A stretch of DNA of 64,000 nucleotides from Curtobacterium sp. GC_Cur_3 (GTDB lineage: Bacteria; Actinomycetota; Actinomycetes; Actinomycetales; Microbacteriaceae), in NCBI RefSeq assembly GCF_026544205.1, contig NZ_JALNUI010000004.1, positions 103,610-167,609 of the forward strand. Direction: 5' to 3'. Under the pieces are notes generated by a model that was given only the letters and a program-made list of their open reading frames with translations, had not been told where the DNA came from and searched no databases. This document shows, one piece after another, positions 26,924 through 34,262 of the stretch. Numbering within the stretch: the stretch's first letter is position 1; each line of letters opens with the position of its first letter. Both the position numbers and the translations under genes were made by a program.

Positions 26924-27211
26924 TCAGGGGTCCGCGGGGCACAACGGCGGGAAACGATGCGGCAGCCCGCACGCTCCCGGAGCGCGGCAGTTCCCTCTGA
27001 GGTTCGCGAAGTGGTCCGGGTGGGGGAAGGAGCAGGGGTAGCAGTGCCGCGCCGAGCTCGCGTGGTCGCCGGTGAACGGGCCGCGGAGCATGGTCACCAC
27101 CAGCCAGATGACGTGCCAGAAGTGGACGCTCTGCAGGAGCTCTCCGGTGATGGCCGCGACGATCAGGGCAGCGGCGGCGATCCGGTCGGTGGCCACGACT
27201 CTGGCGCGCAT
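26924..27211 (-). CDS. Small membrane protein with Cys/His-rich tail
   Basis: 95 residues from ATG 27211. One hydrophobic span at about 11-45 (IAAAALIVAAITGELLQSVH and following) is followed by a 45-residue tail with five cysteines and five histidines, including HCYPCSFPHPDH and CRAPGACGLPH, which could bind a metal or form disulfides. A CACCAT hexamer six bases before the ATG fits the local leaderless pattern. No family recognised. It lies 69 bases upstream of the Fn3 protein gene on the same strand and may be co-transcribed with it. Gene status is likely but not certain. Confidence 0.45.
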   Translation of the reverse strand: MRARVVATDRIAAAALIVAAITGELLQSVHFWHVIWLVVTMLRGPFTGDHASSARHCYPCSFPHPDHFANLRGNCRAPGACGLPHRFPPLCPADP

Positions 27212-27349
27212 GCGCCGATGGTGACGTCGCGGCGGGACGGGGTCGTCCGCGGTACCACCGAGACGACCTGTCACGACCGCAGTTCGGCCGTGCGGAGCAC
27301 GCCCGCGGCGAGGACGATGGGCAGCACCACTCCCAGGAGATGATGCGCC

Positions 27350-27694
27350 ATGCAGTTCCTCGTCAACGTGATCGACGACGGCCAGGCCGAAGCCGCCGGC
27401 CGGACCCACTCCGCCACCGCCGCCGAAGCCGAGGCGGTCCAGGCCCTGAACGAACGATTGCAGGCGGACGGTCGCATCGTGTTCGCCGGCGGCCTCGCCG
27501 CCCCCACAGACAGCGTCGTCGTCGACACCAGGAGCGGGGACGCTATCGTCAGCGAGGGCCCCGTCGTCGACGCGGCCGAGTACGTCGCGGGGTTCTGGGT
27601 GCTCGAGCTGCCGGACGTCGAGACGGCACGGTCGGTCGCTGCCGAGGCCTCCGCGGCGTGCAACCGGAAGATCGAGCTGCGACCCCTGCTGTGA
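27350..27694 (+). CDS. YCII-family protein
   Basis: 114 residues, ferredoxin-like alpha/beta fold typical of YCII-related proteins: MQFLVNVIDDG first strand, a helix with repeated Ala/Glu, RIVFAGGLAAPTDSVVVDTRSG, then DAAEYVAGFWVLELPDVETA. Such proteins are small cytosolic dimers, some with dehalogenase-like or lyase activity, mostly without a defined substrate. AGGAG ribosome site 11 bases upstream. Monocistronic; the next gene has its own ribosome site after a 94-base gap. Confidence 0.8.
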   Translation: MQFLVNVIDDGQAEAAGRTHSATAAEAEAVQALNERLQADGRIVFAGGLAAPTDSVVVDTRSGDAIVSEGPVVDAAEYVAGFWVLELPDVETARSVAAEASAACNRKIELRPLL

Positions 27695-27788
27695 AGTGCC
27701 CGAGCAGCGCCGGGCCGCGCGTGACGATCATCGGAGTCGTCGCGTCCCGTTCACGGGCGCGGCATCCCGCCCTCGGACAGGAGACACC

Positions 27789-28205
27789 ATGAGCACCACC
27801 GACCACGACGACACCACGACCAGCCGGCCGTCCTTCCGGGACACCGTCACCGCGGGCCTGGCGCAGAAGGCGCTCGAGCCGGTGCTGCGCGCCGTGCGGG
27901 ACGAGATCGCCGCGGCCCGGCGGGAGATCAGCGAGCGTGCGACGAGCGCGAAGTCGGGGCTGCTGCTGACGGGTGTGGCGGTGGCGTTCGCGCTGACGAC
28001 CCTCGTGCTGCTGGCCGGGTTCGTGGTCGCGCTCCTGGCACTGGTCCTGCCGGTGTGGGTGGCGGCGGGCATCACGTTCGCCGTGTTCGCGATCGTGACG
28101 GCGGTGCTGCTCGTCCTGGGGCTGCGCGGCATCCGCCGTGGGGTGCCGCCGGTGCCGTCGGACACGATCCGCTCCGCGAAGGACCGCCTGACCGACCGGT
28201 CGTAG
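27789..28205 (+). CDS. Actinobacterial holin-X-like membrane protein
   Basis: 138 residues. The N-terminal 60 residues are charged and helical (VRDEIAAARREISERATSAK). Two long transmembrane segments follow (about 58-82 and 87-110, LLLTGVAVAFALTTLVLLAG), with a short basic tail. This is the shape of the 'phage holin family' proteins common in actinobacterial chromosomes, which are usually not phage genes. ACAGGAG ribosome site before ATG 27789. No other phage gene is near, so I treat it as a chromosomal envelope protein of unknown role. Confidence 0.7.
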   Translation: MSTTDHDDTTTSRPSFRDTVTAGLAQKALEPVLRAVRDEIAAARREISERATSAKSGLLLTGVAVAFALTTLVLLAGFVVALLALVLPVWVAAGITFAVFAIVTAVLLVLGLRGIRRGVPPVPSDTIRSAKDRLTDRS

Positions 28206-28323
28206 CCACGCAGCGGGAAGGGTCCGGCGACTCCTCCCGCCGCGCGACGGATCTGGTCGGTCCAACGCGGGTTCTGCGAACCGGATCCGTCAGGCGCACA
28301 GACGAGATCACGGTTCCGCGCCG

Positions 28324-30798
28324 TCACATCCCGAGCTGCTCCCGCAGGTACGGTGCCGTCCGGCTCACCGTCGACGCGGCGACCTCGCGGGGGGTCCCGA
28401 CGGCGACGACCTGCCCGCCAGCGTCACCGCCGGCCGGCCCCATGTCGATGACGTGGTCCGCGCCGGCGACGACGTCCATCGCGTGCTCGACCACGACGAC
28501 GGTGTTCCCCGCGTCCGTGAGCCGGCCGAGCTGCGCCGCCAGGAGTTCGACGTCCGCCGGGTGCAGCCCCGTGGTGGGCTCGTCGAGCAGGTAGAGCGTG
28601 TGCCCAGTCCGCGCCCGCTGGAGTTCGGTCGCGAGCTTGATGCGCTGCGCCTCGCCGCCGGAGAGTTCCGGCGCCGGCTGTCCGAGGCGGAGGTACCCGA
28701 GCCCGACCTCGCGCAGGGTCTCCAGCCCACGCGCGGCGATCGGCAGGGGAGCGAGGAACGGTGCGGCCTCGTCGACGGTCATCGCGAGGACGTCGGCGAT
28801 CGACGCGCCCTGCCACCGGACCTCGAGGGTCGACGCGGTGTACCGGCTGCCGTGGCACTCCGGGCACGGCGCCCAGCTGCCCGGCAGGAACAGGAGCTCG
28901 ACGGAGACGGACCCCTCGCCCTGGCAGACCTCGCACCGGCCGCCGGCGACGTTGAACGAGAACCGTCCGGCGGTCCATCCTCGTGAACGGGCCTCGGGCG
29001 TCGCCGCGAACGCCGCGCGGACCGCGTCGAAGAGCCCGGTGTAGGTGGCGAGGTTCGAGCGGGGTGTCCGACCGATCGCCTTCTGGTCGACGACGACGAC
29101 CCGGTCGATGAGGGGATGGTCCGCCGCCAGGCTGGGCAGGACCCCGCCGACCAGGGACGACTTGCCGGACCCGCTGACGCCGGTGACGGCGGTGAGCACC
29201 CCGAGCGGCAGGTCGACGTCGAGGTCCTGCAGGTTGTGCCGACTCACCCCGCGCAACGAGAGCGTCCCGACGGGCTCCCGAACCAATGACCCAGACCCAG
29301 ACCCAGAACCAGAACCAGACCCAGAACCAGACCCAGAACCAGAACCAGAACCACCAGACCCCGCCCGCAGGTACCGCCGCGTCACCGACGCCTCGACCGA
29401 CGCCAGCCCGTCCACCGGACCGCTGTACAGCACGGTCCCGCCACCGGCTCCTGCACCGGGCCCGACGTCGACGATCCAGTCGGCCCGCCGGACGATGCTC
29501 ATGTCGTGCTCGACCACGAAGACGCTGTTGCCACTCGCGCGGAGGTCCTCGAGCACCTCCATGAGCGACTCGGCGTCGGCGGGGTGCAGCCCGGCGCTCG
29601 GCTCGTCGAGCACGTAGACGACCCCGAACAGTCCCGAGCGCAGCTGCGTCGCGATGCGCAGGCGCTGGGTCTCGCCGGGGGAGAGCGTCGGCGTCGAGCG
29701 GTCGAGCGCCAGGTACCCGAGCCCCAGCCCGGTCAGCACCTCGACCCGTGTGAGGAGGTCCGAGGCGATGGCCACCGCGACCGAGGAGCGCTCGCCGGAG
29801 GACGCCTTCGACGTCGCCGCGGACGCGTCCGTGATCGCCGCGATGGGCCGCAGCACGTCCGCGAGGTCGGTCAGCGGCAACCCGTTCAGCCCCGCGATGG
29901 AGTGTCCGCCGACGGTCACGGCCAGGGCGGCGCGGGTCAGCCCGGTCCCGTGGCAGAGCCCGCACGGCCCGGACTCGACGAACCGCAGCACCTTGTTCCG
30001 CTGCGTCTCGCTCTGCGAGTCCGCCAGGGTGTGCAGCACGAACTGCCGGGCGCTCCAGAACCGTCCCTTGTAGGGCTTCGCCACGCGGTCGCGCTTGGGG
30101 TGCACCTCGACGACAGGCTGTTCCTCGGTGAACAGCAGCCAGTCGCGGTCCTCGCGGGACAGCTCGCGCCAGGGCCGTTCGATGTCGTAGCCGAGTCCGG
30201 CGGTCACGTCGCGCAGGTTCTTCCCCTGCCAGGCGCCGGGCCACGCGGTGATCGCGCCGTCCCGGATGCTGAGGGAGTCGTCGTGCACGGCGGATGCCTC
30301 GGTCACCTCGTGCGCGGTGCCGAGCCCGTGACAGCGCGGGCAGGCGCCGGCGACGGTGTTCGGCGAGAACGAGTCGGACTCCAGCCGGTCCGCACCGTCC
30401 GGGTAGGTGCCGGCGCGGGAGAACAGCATCCGCATTGAGTTCGACAGGGTGGTCAGCGTGCCGACGGTGGACCGGGCGCTCGGTGCACCGCGACGCTGCT
30501 GCAGTGCGACGGCCGGCGGCAGCCCGGTGATCGAGTCGACGTGCGGCGTCGACCCCTGCGCGATGAGCCGGCGCGCGTACGGCGCTACGGACTCCAGGAA
30601 CCGCCGCTGCGCCTCCGCGAAGACCGTCCCGAACGCCAGCGACGACTTGCCCGACCCGGAGACGCCGGTGAACGCGACGATCCGGTCGCGTGGGACGTCG
30701 ACGTCCACGTCGCGCAGGTTGTTCTCGCGGGCACCGCGGACACGGATGAAGTCGTCGTGCCCGGGGGAGTCGGCAGGGGTGGTTCGCGAAGTGGGCAT
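28324..30798 (-). CDS. UvrA-like ABC ATPase (drug-resistance type, UvrA2/DrrC-like)
   Basis: 824 residues with two UvrA-type ABC halves: Walker A GVSGSGKSS (K51) and a second GVSGSGKSS past residue 530; signature motifs LSPGETQRL and LSGGEAQRI; DEPSAGL and DEPTTGL Walker B regions; zinc cysteine pairs CPRCHG, CGLCHG, CEVCQG and CPECHG. It is about 130 residues shorter than repair UvrA and lacks the UvrB-binding insertion, as in UvrA2/DrrC proteins linked to DNA-intercalating drug resistance. The halves are joined by a Gly-Ser tract of about 22 residues (484-505) encoded by a simple repeat. A TAGTCT hexamer seven bases before ATG suggests leaderless transcription. Confidence 0.88.
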   Translation of the reverse strand: MPTSRTTPADSPGHDDFIRVRGARENNLRDVDVDVPRDRIVAFTGVSGSGKSSLAFGTVFAEAQRRFLESVAPYARRLIAQGSTPHVDSITGLPPAVALQQRRGAPSARSTVGTLTTLSNSMRMLFSRAGTYPDGADRLESDSFSPNTVAGACPRCHGLGTAHEVTEASAVHDDSLSIRDGAITAWPGAWQGKNLRDVTAGLGYDIERPWRELSREDRDWLLFTEEQPVVEVHPKRDRVAKPYKGRFWSARQFVLHTLADSQSETQRNKVLRFVESGPCGLCHGTGLTRAALAVTVGGHSIAGLNGLPLTDLADVLRPIAAITDASAATSKASSGERSSVAVAIASDLLTRVEVLTGLGLGYLALDRSTPTLSPGETQRLRIATQLRSGLFGVVYVLDEPSAGLHPADAESLMEVLEDLRASGNSVFVVEHDMSIVRRADWIVDVGPGAGAGGGTVLYSGPVDGLASVEASVTRRYLRAGSGGSGSGSGSGSGSGSGSGSGSGSLVREPVGTLSLRGVSRHNLQDLDVDLPLGVLTAVTGVSGSGKSSLVGGVLPSLAADHPLIDRVVVVDQKAIGRTPRSNLATYTGLFDAVRAAFAATPEARSRGWTAGRFSFNVAGGRCEVCQGEGSVSVELLFLPGSWAPCPECHGSRYTASTLEVRWQGASIADVLAMTVDEAAPFLAPLPIAARGLETLREVGLGYLRLGQPAPELSGGEAQRIKLATELQRARTGHTLYLLDEPTTGLHPADVELLAAQLGRLTDAGNTVVVVEHAMDVVAGADHVIDMGPAGGDAGGQVVAVGTPREVAASTVSRTAPYLREQLGM
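29285..29352 (+). repeat. In-frame hexamer/dodecamer tract encoding a Gly-Ser linker
   Basis: Tandem CCAGAC/CCAGAA units (plus-strand view) inside the UvrA-like gene. Each hexamer encodes one Ser-Gly pair, so unit gain or loss only changes linker length. Confidence 0.85.
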
Positions 30799-30837
30799 CC
30801 CCTCGAGACTAGGCGCGCACCGTGCACGGGGTGACCA

Positions 30838-30883
30838 CCGGACGGGAGGCTCGTGGCGGCGCCGCCACGGGCCTCCCGTCCGG
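30838..30883 (-). repeat. Dispersed palindrome copy 2, probable terminator after the 30890-31645 hydrolase
   Basis: 13-bp perfect stem CCGGACGGGAGGC / GCCTCCCGTCCGG around the inner palindrome GTGGCGGCGCCGCCAC. Same core as 11723-11764; here it follows the stop of a minus-strand gene. Confidence 0.8.
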
Positions 30884-30889
30884 TGCGGC

Positions 30890-31645
30890 TCAGCCGAGCA
30901 GGGCCGTGAGCTGCTCCACGACCAGGTCCGGTCGGGTGATGAACGGGTGGTGCCCGGTGGGCAGCTCGACGGAGCGTGTCGCGCGCGCCGCGTGCTCGCG
31001 CTGCAGCGCGACCGAGGTGCTGCGGTCGTCGGTGCACACGATCACGGTGGAGTCGACGTCCTGCCCACCGGCCCGGGTCGTCGGTGTGACGAAGGCGGCG
31101 GCGGACTGTGCGGTGACGCGCTCCCAGGCGCCCTGCTGGGTGGCGGCGTCGGCGTCCTGCAGGAACCGGGCTCCGAAGGACGCTGCGTCGTACCCGCTGA
31201 CGCCGAGCGTGCCGTCGCCGTGGTCGGCGATGGCGACGGGGTCGGACTCGCCGCTCATGATCCCGGCCTGGGCCTGTCCGACGGCGGGCAGGTACGACGA
31301 CACGAGGACGAGGTGCCGGACGGCGGGGTGGTGTCCGGCCTCGGCGATGACGGTGCCGCCGTAGGAGTGCCCGACGACGATCGCGCCCGTGTCCGGGTCG
31401 ACGGCGTCGAGCGCACGACGGAGTGCTGCGGCGTCCTCGACCAGGCCACCCTCGGGCGTGCCGGACTCGGTCGCGCCTGACTCGGTCGTGCCGGTGTCGG
31501 TCGTGCCGGTCTCGCGCTCCCCGCAGGACGGCAGGGCGACCGCGCGGCTGCGGATGCCGGTGGTCTCGTGCAGCAGGTCGGCGGTGGGCTGCCACCACCA
31601 GGCGCCGTCGCGGACCAGGGCGCCGTGCACGAAGAGGAGTTCCAT
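30890..31645 (-). CDS. Alpha/beta hydrolase
   Basis: 251 residues of the alpha/beta-hydrolase fold, cytosolic. HGALVRDGAWWW forms the oxyanion region, GHSYGG (S94) the nucleophile elbow, and H232/H233 in TGHHPFITRP the catalytic base. The layout matches small esterases related to salicylate-binding/methylesterase-type proteins. Residues 46-66 are an inserted low-complexity Thr-Gly-Glu-Ser run (GTTDTGTTESGATESG) encoded by a short tandem repeat, absent from typical relatives. Start supported by TAGCGT six bases upstream. Substrate unknown. Confidence 0.82.
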   Translation of the reverse strand: MELLFVHGALVRDGAWWWQPTADLLHETTGIRSRAVALPSCGERETGTTDTGTTESGATESGTPEGGLVEDAAALRRALDAVDPDTGAIVVGHSYGGTVIAEAGHHPAVRHLVLVSSYLPAVGQAQAGIMSGESDPVAIADHGDGTLGVSGYDAASFGARFLQDADAATQQGAWERVTAQSAAAFVTPTTRAGGQDVDSTVIVCTDDRSTSVALQREHAARATRSVELPTGHHPFITRPDLVVEQLTALLG

Positions 31646-31651
31646 GCGCCG

Positions 31652-31657
31652 ACGCTA
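31652..31657 (-). promoter_or_regulatory. -10 hexamer for leaderless hydrolase gene
   Basis: Minus-strand TAGCGT, six bases, then ATG at 31645. Confidence 0.55.
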
Positions 31658-31716
31658 CGACCGGGGCCGTCCCCACGCGGCCCGGTTCGCCCACGGCGTG
31701 ATCAGCCCCGGCGATC

Positions 31717-31722
31717 TACGGT
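31717..31722 (+). promoter_or_regulatory. -10 hexamer for leaderless SGNH gene
   Basis: TACGGT, six bases, then ATG 31729. It diverges from the hydrolase promoter about 60 bases away. Confidence 0.6.
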
Positions 31723-31728
31723 GGGGGC

Positions 31729-32427
31729 ATGAGCAGGTTCCGGACGGTCCTCGTCGCCGTCGCCCTCGGCGTGTGCATCCCGCTCGGCGCGGTCGGGGTG
31801 GCCGTCGCCGCACACCCGGCGCTCGGGACTGCCGAGCCGAGCCCGACGATCACCGGCCCCCGCGCCGGCACCTCGGTGGTGACGATCGGCGACTCGATCA
31901 TGGCGGGCTACGGACTCGACGACACGTCGAAGGCCTGGCCCGCGCTCCTCGCCCGCACGGACCACGTCCGCGTGACGAACCTCGGGTGCAGCAGCGGCGG
32001 GTTCCTGGCGGTCGGTGCCTGCGGGACCGACTTCGCCGGCCTCATCGCCCAGGCGACGGCCGCGCACCCGTCGATCGTCCTCGTGCAGTCGACCGACAAC
32101 GACATCGGCGAGACGGCAGCCTCGATCGAGACCGCGACCGGGGCGACCGTGCGGGCCCTGCACGCGGCGCTGCCGAAGGCGCAGATCGTCGGCATGAACA
32201 CGCTCTGGGACCAGCCGGGCGCCGTGCCGGCCGAGGTCGCGCAGAGCACCGCCAGCCTCCGTCGGGCCGTCCACGCCGTGCACGGCACCTTCGTCGACAT
32301 CGGGCAGCCCCTGATCGGCCACGCCACGCTGCTGCAGGACGACAGCGAGCACCCGACCGTCGCGGGACACCGCGTGCTGCTGACGACGATCGTCAAGGAC
32401 CTGCGGCGCGCCGGCGTCCGCCTCTGA
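31729..32427 (+). CDS. Secreted SGNH/GDSL-family esterase
   Basis: 232 residues with an N-terminal signal peptide (about 1-28, ending AVAA). The SGNH blocks are visible: GDSIMAGYG with nucleophile S56, a central Gly (NLGCSSGG), a conserved Asn (TDNDIGE), and the Asp-x-x-His block DDSEHP with H208. Such enzymes deacylate polysaccharides, lipids or small esters outside the cell; the substrate is not predictable. Promoter at 31717. The next gene begins 25 bases later with its own leaderless-type start. Confidence 0.85.
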   Translation: MSRFRTVLVAVALGVCIPLGAVGVAVAAHPALGTAEPSPTITGPRAGTSVVTIGDSIMAGYGLDDTSKAWPALLARTDHVRVTNLGCSSGGFLAVGACGTDFAGLIAQATAAHPSIVLVQSTDNDIGETAASIETATGATVRALHAALPKAQIVGMNTLWDQPGAVPAEVAQSTASLRRAVHAVHGTFVDIGQPLIGHATLLQDDSEHPTVAGHRVLLTTIVKDLRRAGVRL

Positions 32428-32452
32428 GTCGGGCGCGGAGTTGACTGGTGCC

Positions 32453-33118
32453 ATGACCACGATCGCCATCATCGGTGCCGGCCGGGGCCTCGGTCTCGCC
32501 GTCGCCCGCCGTTTCGCCCGCGAGGGCTTCGCCGTCGCCCTCGTCGCCCGCAACCAGGGCCGCGTCGACGACCTCGCCGCCACGCTGCAGTCCGAGGGGC
32601 ACGCCGCCGCCGGGTACACCGCCGACGTCCGCGACGGCGACTCGATCCGCTCGGCCCTTGAACGTGCCAGCGCGGACCTCGGCCCGATCGAGGTGCTGCA
32701 GTACAGCCCGCTGCCGGCGAAGGAGTTCATGCGTCCGGTGCTCGAGACGACCGAGGCGGACCTCGTCGGTCCCATCGAGTTCTCGGTCTACGGCCCCGTC
32801 GCCGCGGCACGCCAGGTCATCCCCGGCATGCGGGCGATCGGCCACGGCACCCTCCTGTTCGTCAACGGCGGCAGTGCCGTCCGACCGGGCGCCCGCGTCA
32901 CCGGCACCTCGGTCGCGTTCGCGGGGGAGAGCGCCTACGCCCAGCTCCTGCACGACGCGCTCGCCGCGGAGTCCATCCACGTCGGCCAGATCATCATCCC
33001 GTTCGGCATCGACGACGGCGATCCGGCCCACTCCGCCGAGTCCCTGGCCGACCGCCTGTGGTCGATACACGCCGATCGCGGCGAGTTCCGCGTCTACGCG
33101 GAGGCCCTGCCGTCCTGA
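32453..33118 (+). CDS. Short-chain dehydrogenase/reductase family protein
   Basis: 221 residues with a Rossmann nucleotide-binding turn at the N-terminus (GAGRGLGL, residues 8-15) and the following RFAREGFAVALVARNQ. The SDR catalytic Tyr-x-x-x-Lys is not in canonical form: the expected region reads SAYAQLLHD, so lysine is missing, and the protein may be an atypical or non-catalytic SDR. TTGACT lies six bases before ATG 32453, matching the local leaderless arrangement with a weaker hexamer. Function unknown. Confidence 0.8.
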   Translation: MTTIAIIGAGRGLGLAVARRFAREGFAVALVARNQGRVDDLAATLQSEGHAAAGYTADVRDGDSIRSALERASADLGPIEVLQYSPLPAKEFMRPVLETTEADLVGPIEFSVYGPVAAARQVIPGMRAIGHGTLLFVNGGSAVRPGARVTGTSVAFAGESAYAQLLHDALAAESIHVGQIIIPFGIDDGDPAHSAESLADRLWSIHADRGEFRVYAEALPS

Positions 33119-33196
33119 TCAGGGACACTGGAACGAGACCACCGCGGCACCCTCGCCGCGGGCCCGGAGCACCACCGTCCCCGCGAGGAGCAGACG

Positions 33197-34234
33197 ATGT
33201 CCGAGCACCACTCGACTGAGCAGACCACCGGACGGCGTGCTCGTCTGGCGTACCTCATCACCTCGTACGGCGACGGGGTCCAGCTCGAACGGCTCGTCCG
33301 GACGCTGCGCACGACGGACCCGGGCGCCGCGGTCGTCGTCCAGCACGACGAGACCCACCACCCGGTCCGCCGCGACCCGCTCGAAGCGCTCGGCGTCCAC
33401 GTGCTCGTCAGCCCCGAACGGATCGAGTGGGGCGACCTCACGCTCGAACGGGCCCGGTGGCGGCTGTTCGGGTGGGTGCTCGAGCACCTCGACGTGGACT
33501 GGGTGATGCTGCTGTCGGAGCAGGACTACCCGACGGCCCCGGCGTCCGTCCTGCACGGACGACTGCTCGACGCGACGGCGGCGTCCACGAACGCGATCAT
33601 CGAGTCCTGGCCGATCGACGAGGTCCCCGACCCGGACATCCGGGCCGAGGCGCAGCAGCGCTACCGCTTCCAGTACACGAAGCTCCCGACCGTCGACCTC
33701 GAGCGTCGGCTGCCGGCGCCGCTCGTCCGGGCGTTCCGCACGATCCGGGGCATCGCCATCCACCGGCTCCGCGTGCACCGGATGCCGGTGCGGATCTACG
33801 GCGCGAACGACGGGCTCGGCGTGCCGGCACGGGTCGGCGTCCGGGCCCTCCGCACGCCCTTCACCCGGGACGCCCCCTGCTGGTACGACAACAGCTGGTT
33901 CGCGATCGACCGGCGTGCGATGCGCGCCGTCGTCGAACGGGTCCGCTCCGACGCGGCACTCGTGCGCTACTTCGCGCGCACCATGATCCCGGTGGAGGCC
34001 GTCACGCCGACGGTCATCGGGAACGACCCGGACCTGCGGCTGGAGCACGCGAGCCTGCACAGCATCCGCTGGTCCGACCCGACCTCCGGCCGTCCGGACG
34101 AGTACACGGTCGAGGACGTTGCCGCGTTGCTGGACTCGGGGCTGCCGTTCGCCCGGAAGTTCGGTCCGGACCCGCGGGTGCGCGACCTCCTCGACGAGCA
34201 CCTGCTGGCGCACACGCAGGAGCGGTCGGCCTGA
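33197..34234 (+). CDS. Core-2/I-branching-type glycosyltransferase (GT14-like)
   Basis: 345 residues, no signal peptide. The pattern fits bacterial GT14-like proteins (beta-1,6-N-acetylglucosaminyltransferase family): an N-terminal LAYLITSYGDGVQLERLV strand-helix, VVQHDE, MLLSEQDYPTAP in the middle, WYDNSWFAIDRRAM, and PFARKFGPD near the C-terminus. These enzymes transfer a sugar to cell-surface glycans. GAGGAG ribosome site upstream. Convergent with the carbohydrate operon on the other strand, 28 bases apart, so probably independent of it. Confidence 0.7.
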   Translation: MSEHHSTEQTTGRRARLAYLITSYGDGVQLERLVRTLRTTDPGAAVVVQHDETHHPVRRDPLEALGVHVLVSPERIEWGDLTLERARWRLFGWVLEHLDVDWVMLLSEQDYPTAPASVLHGRLLDATAASTNAIIESWPIDEVPDPDIRAEAQQRYRFQYTKLPTVDLERRLPAPLVRAFRTIRGIAIHRLRVHRMPVRIYGANDGLGVPARVGVRALRTPFTRDAPCWYDNSWFAIDRRAMRAVVERVRSDAALVRYFARTMIPVEAVTPTVIGNDPDLRLEHASLHSIRWSDPTSGRPDEYTVEDVAALLDSGLPFARKFGPDPRVRDLLDEHLLAHTQERSA

Positions 34235-34262
34235 TCGTCGGCGCCCCGGGGTCGGCTGGCGG

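Noticed and set aside
27789..28205. Prophage remnant suggested by a holin-family gene
   Set aside because: No other phage genes, integrase or att duplication are nearby; this family is commonly chromosomal in actinobacteria.
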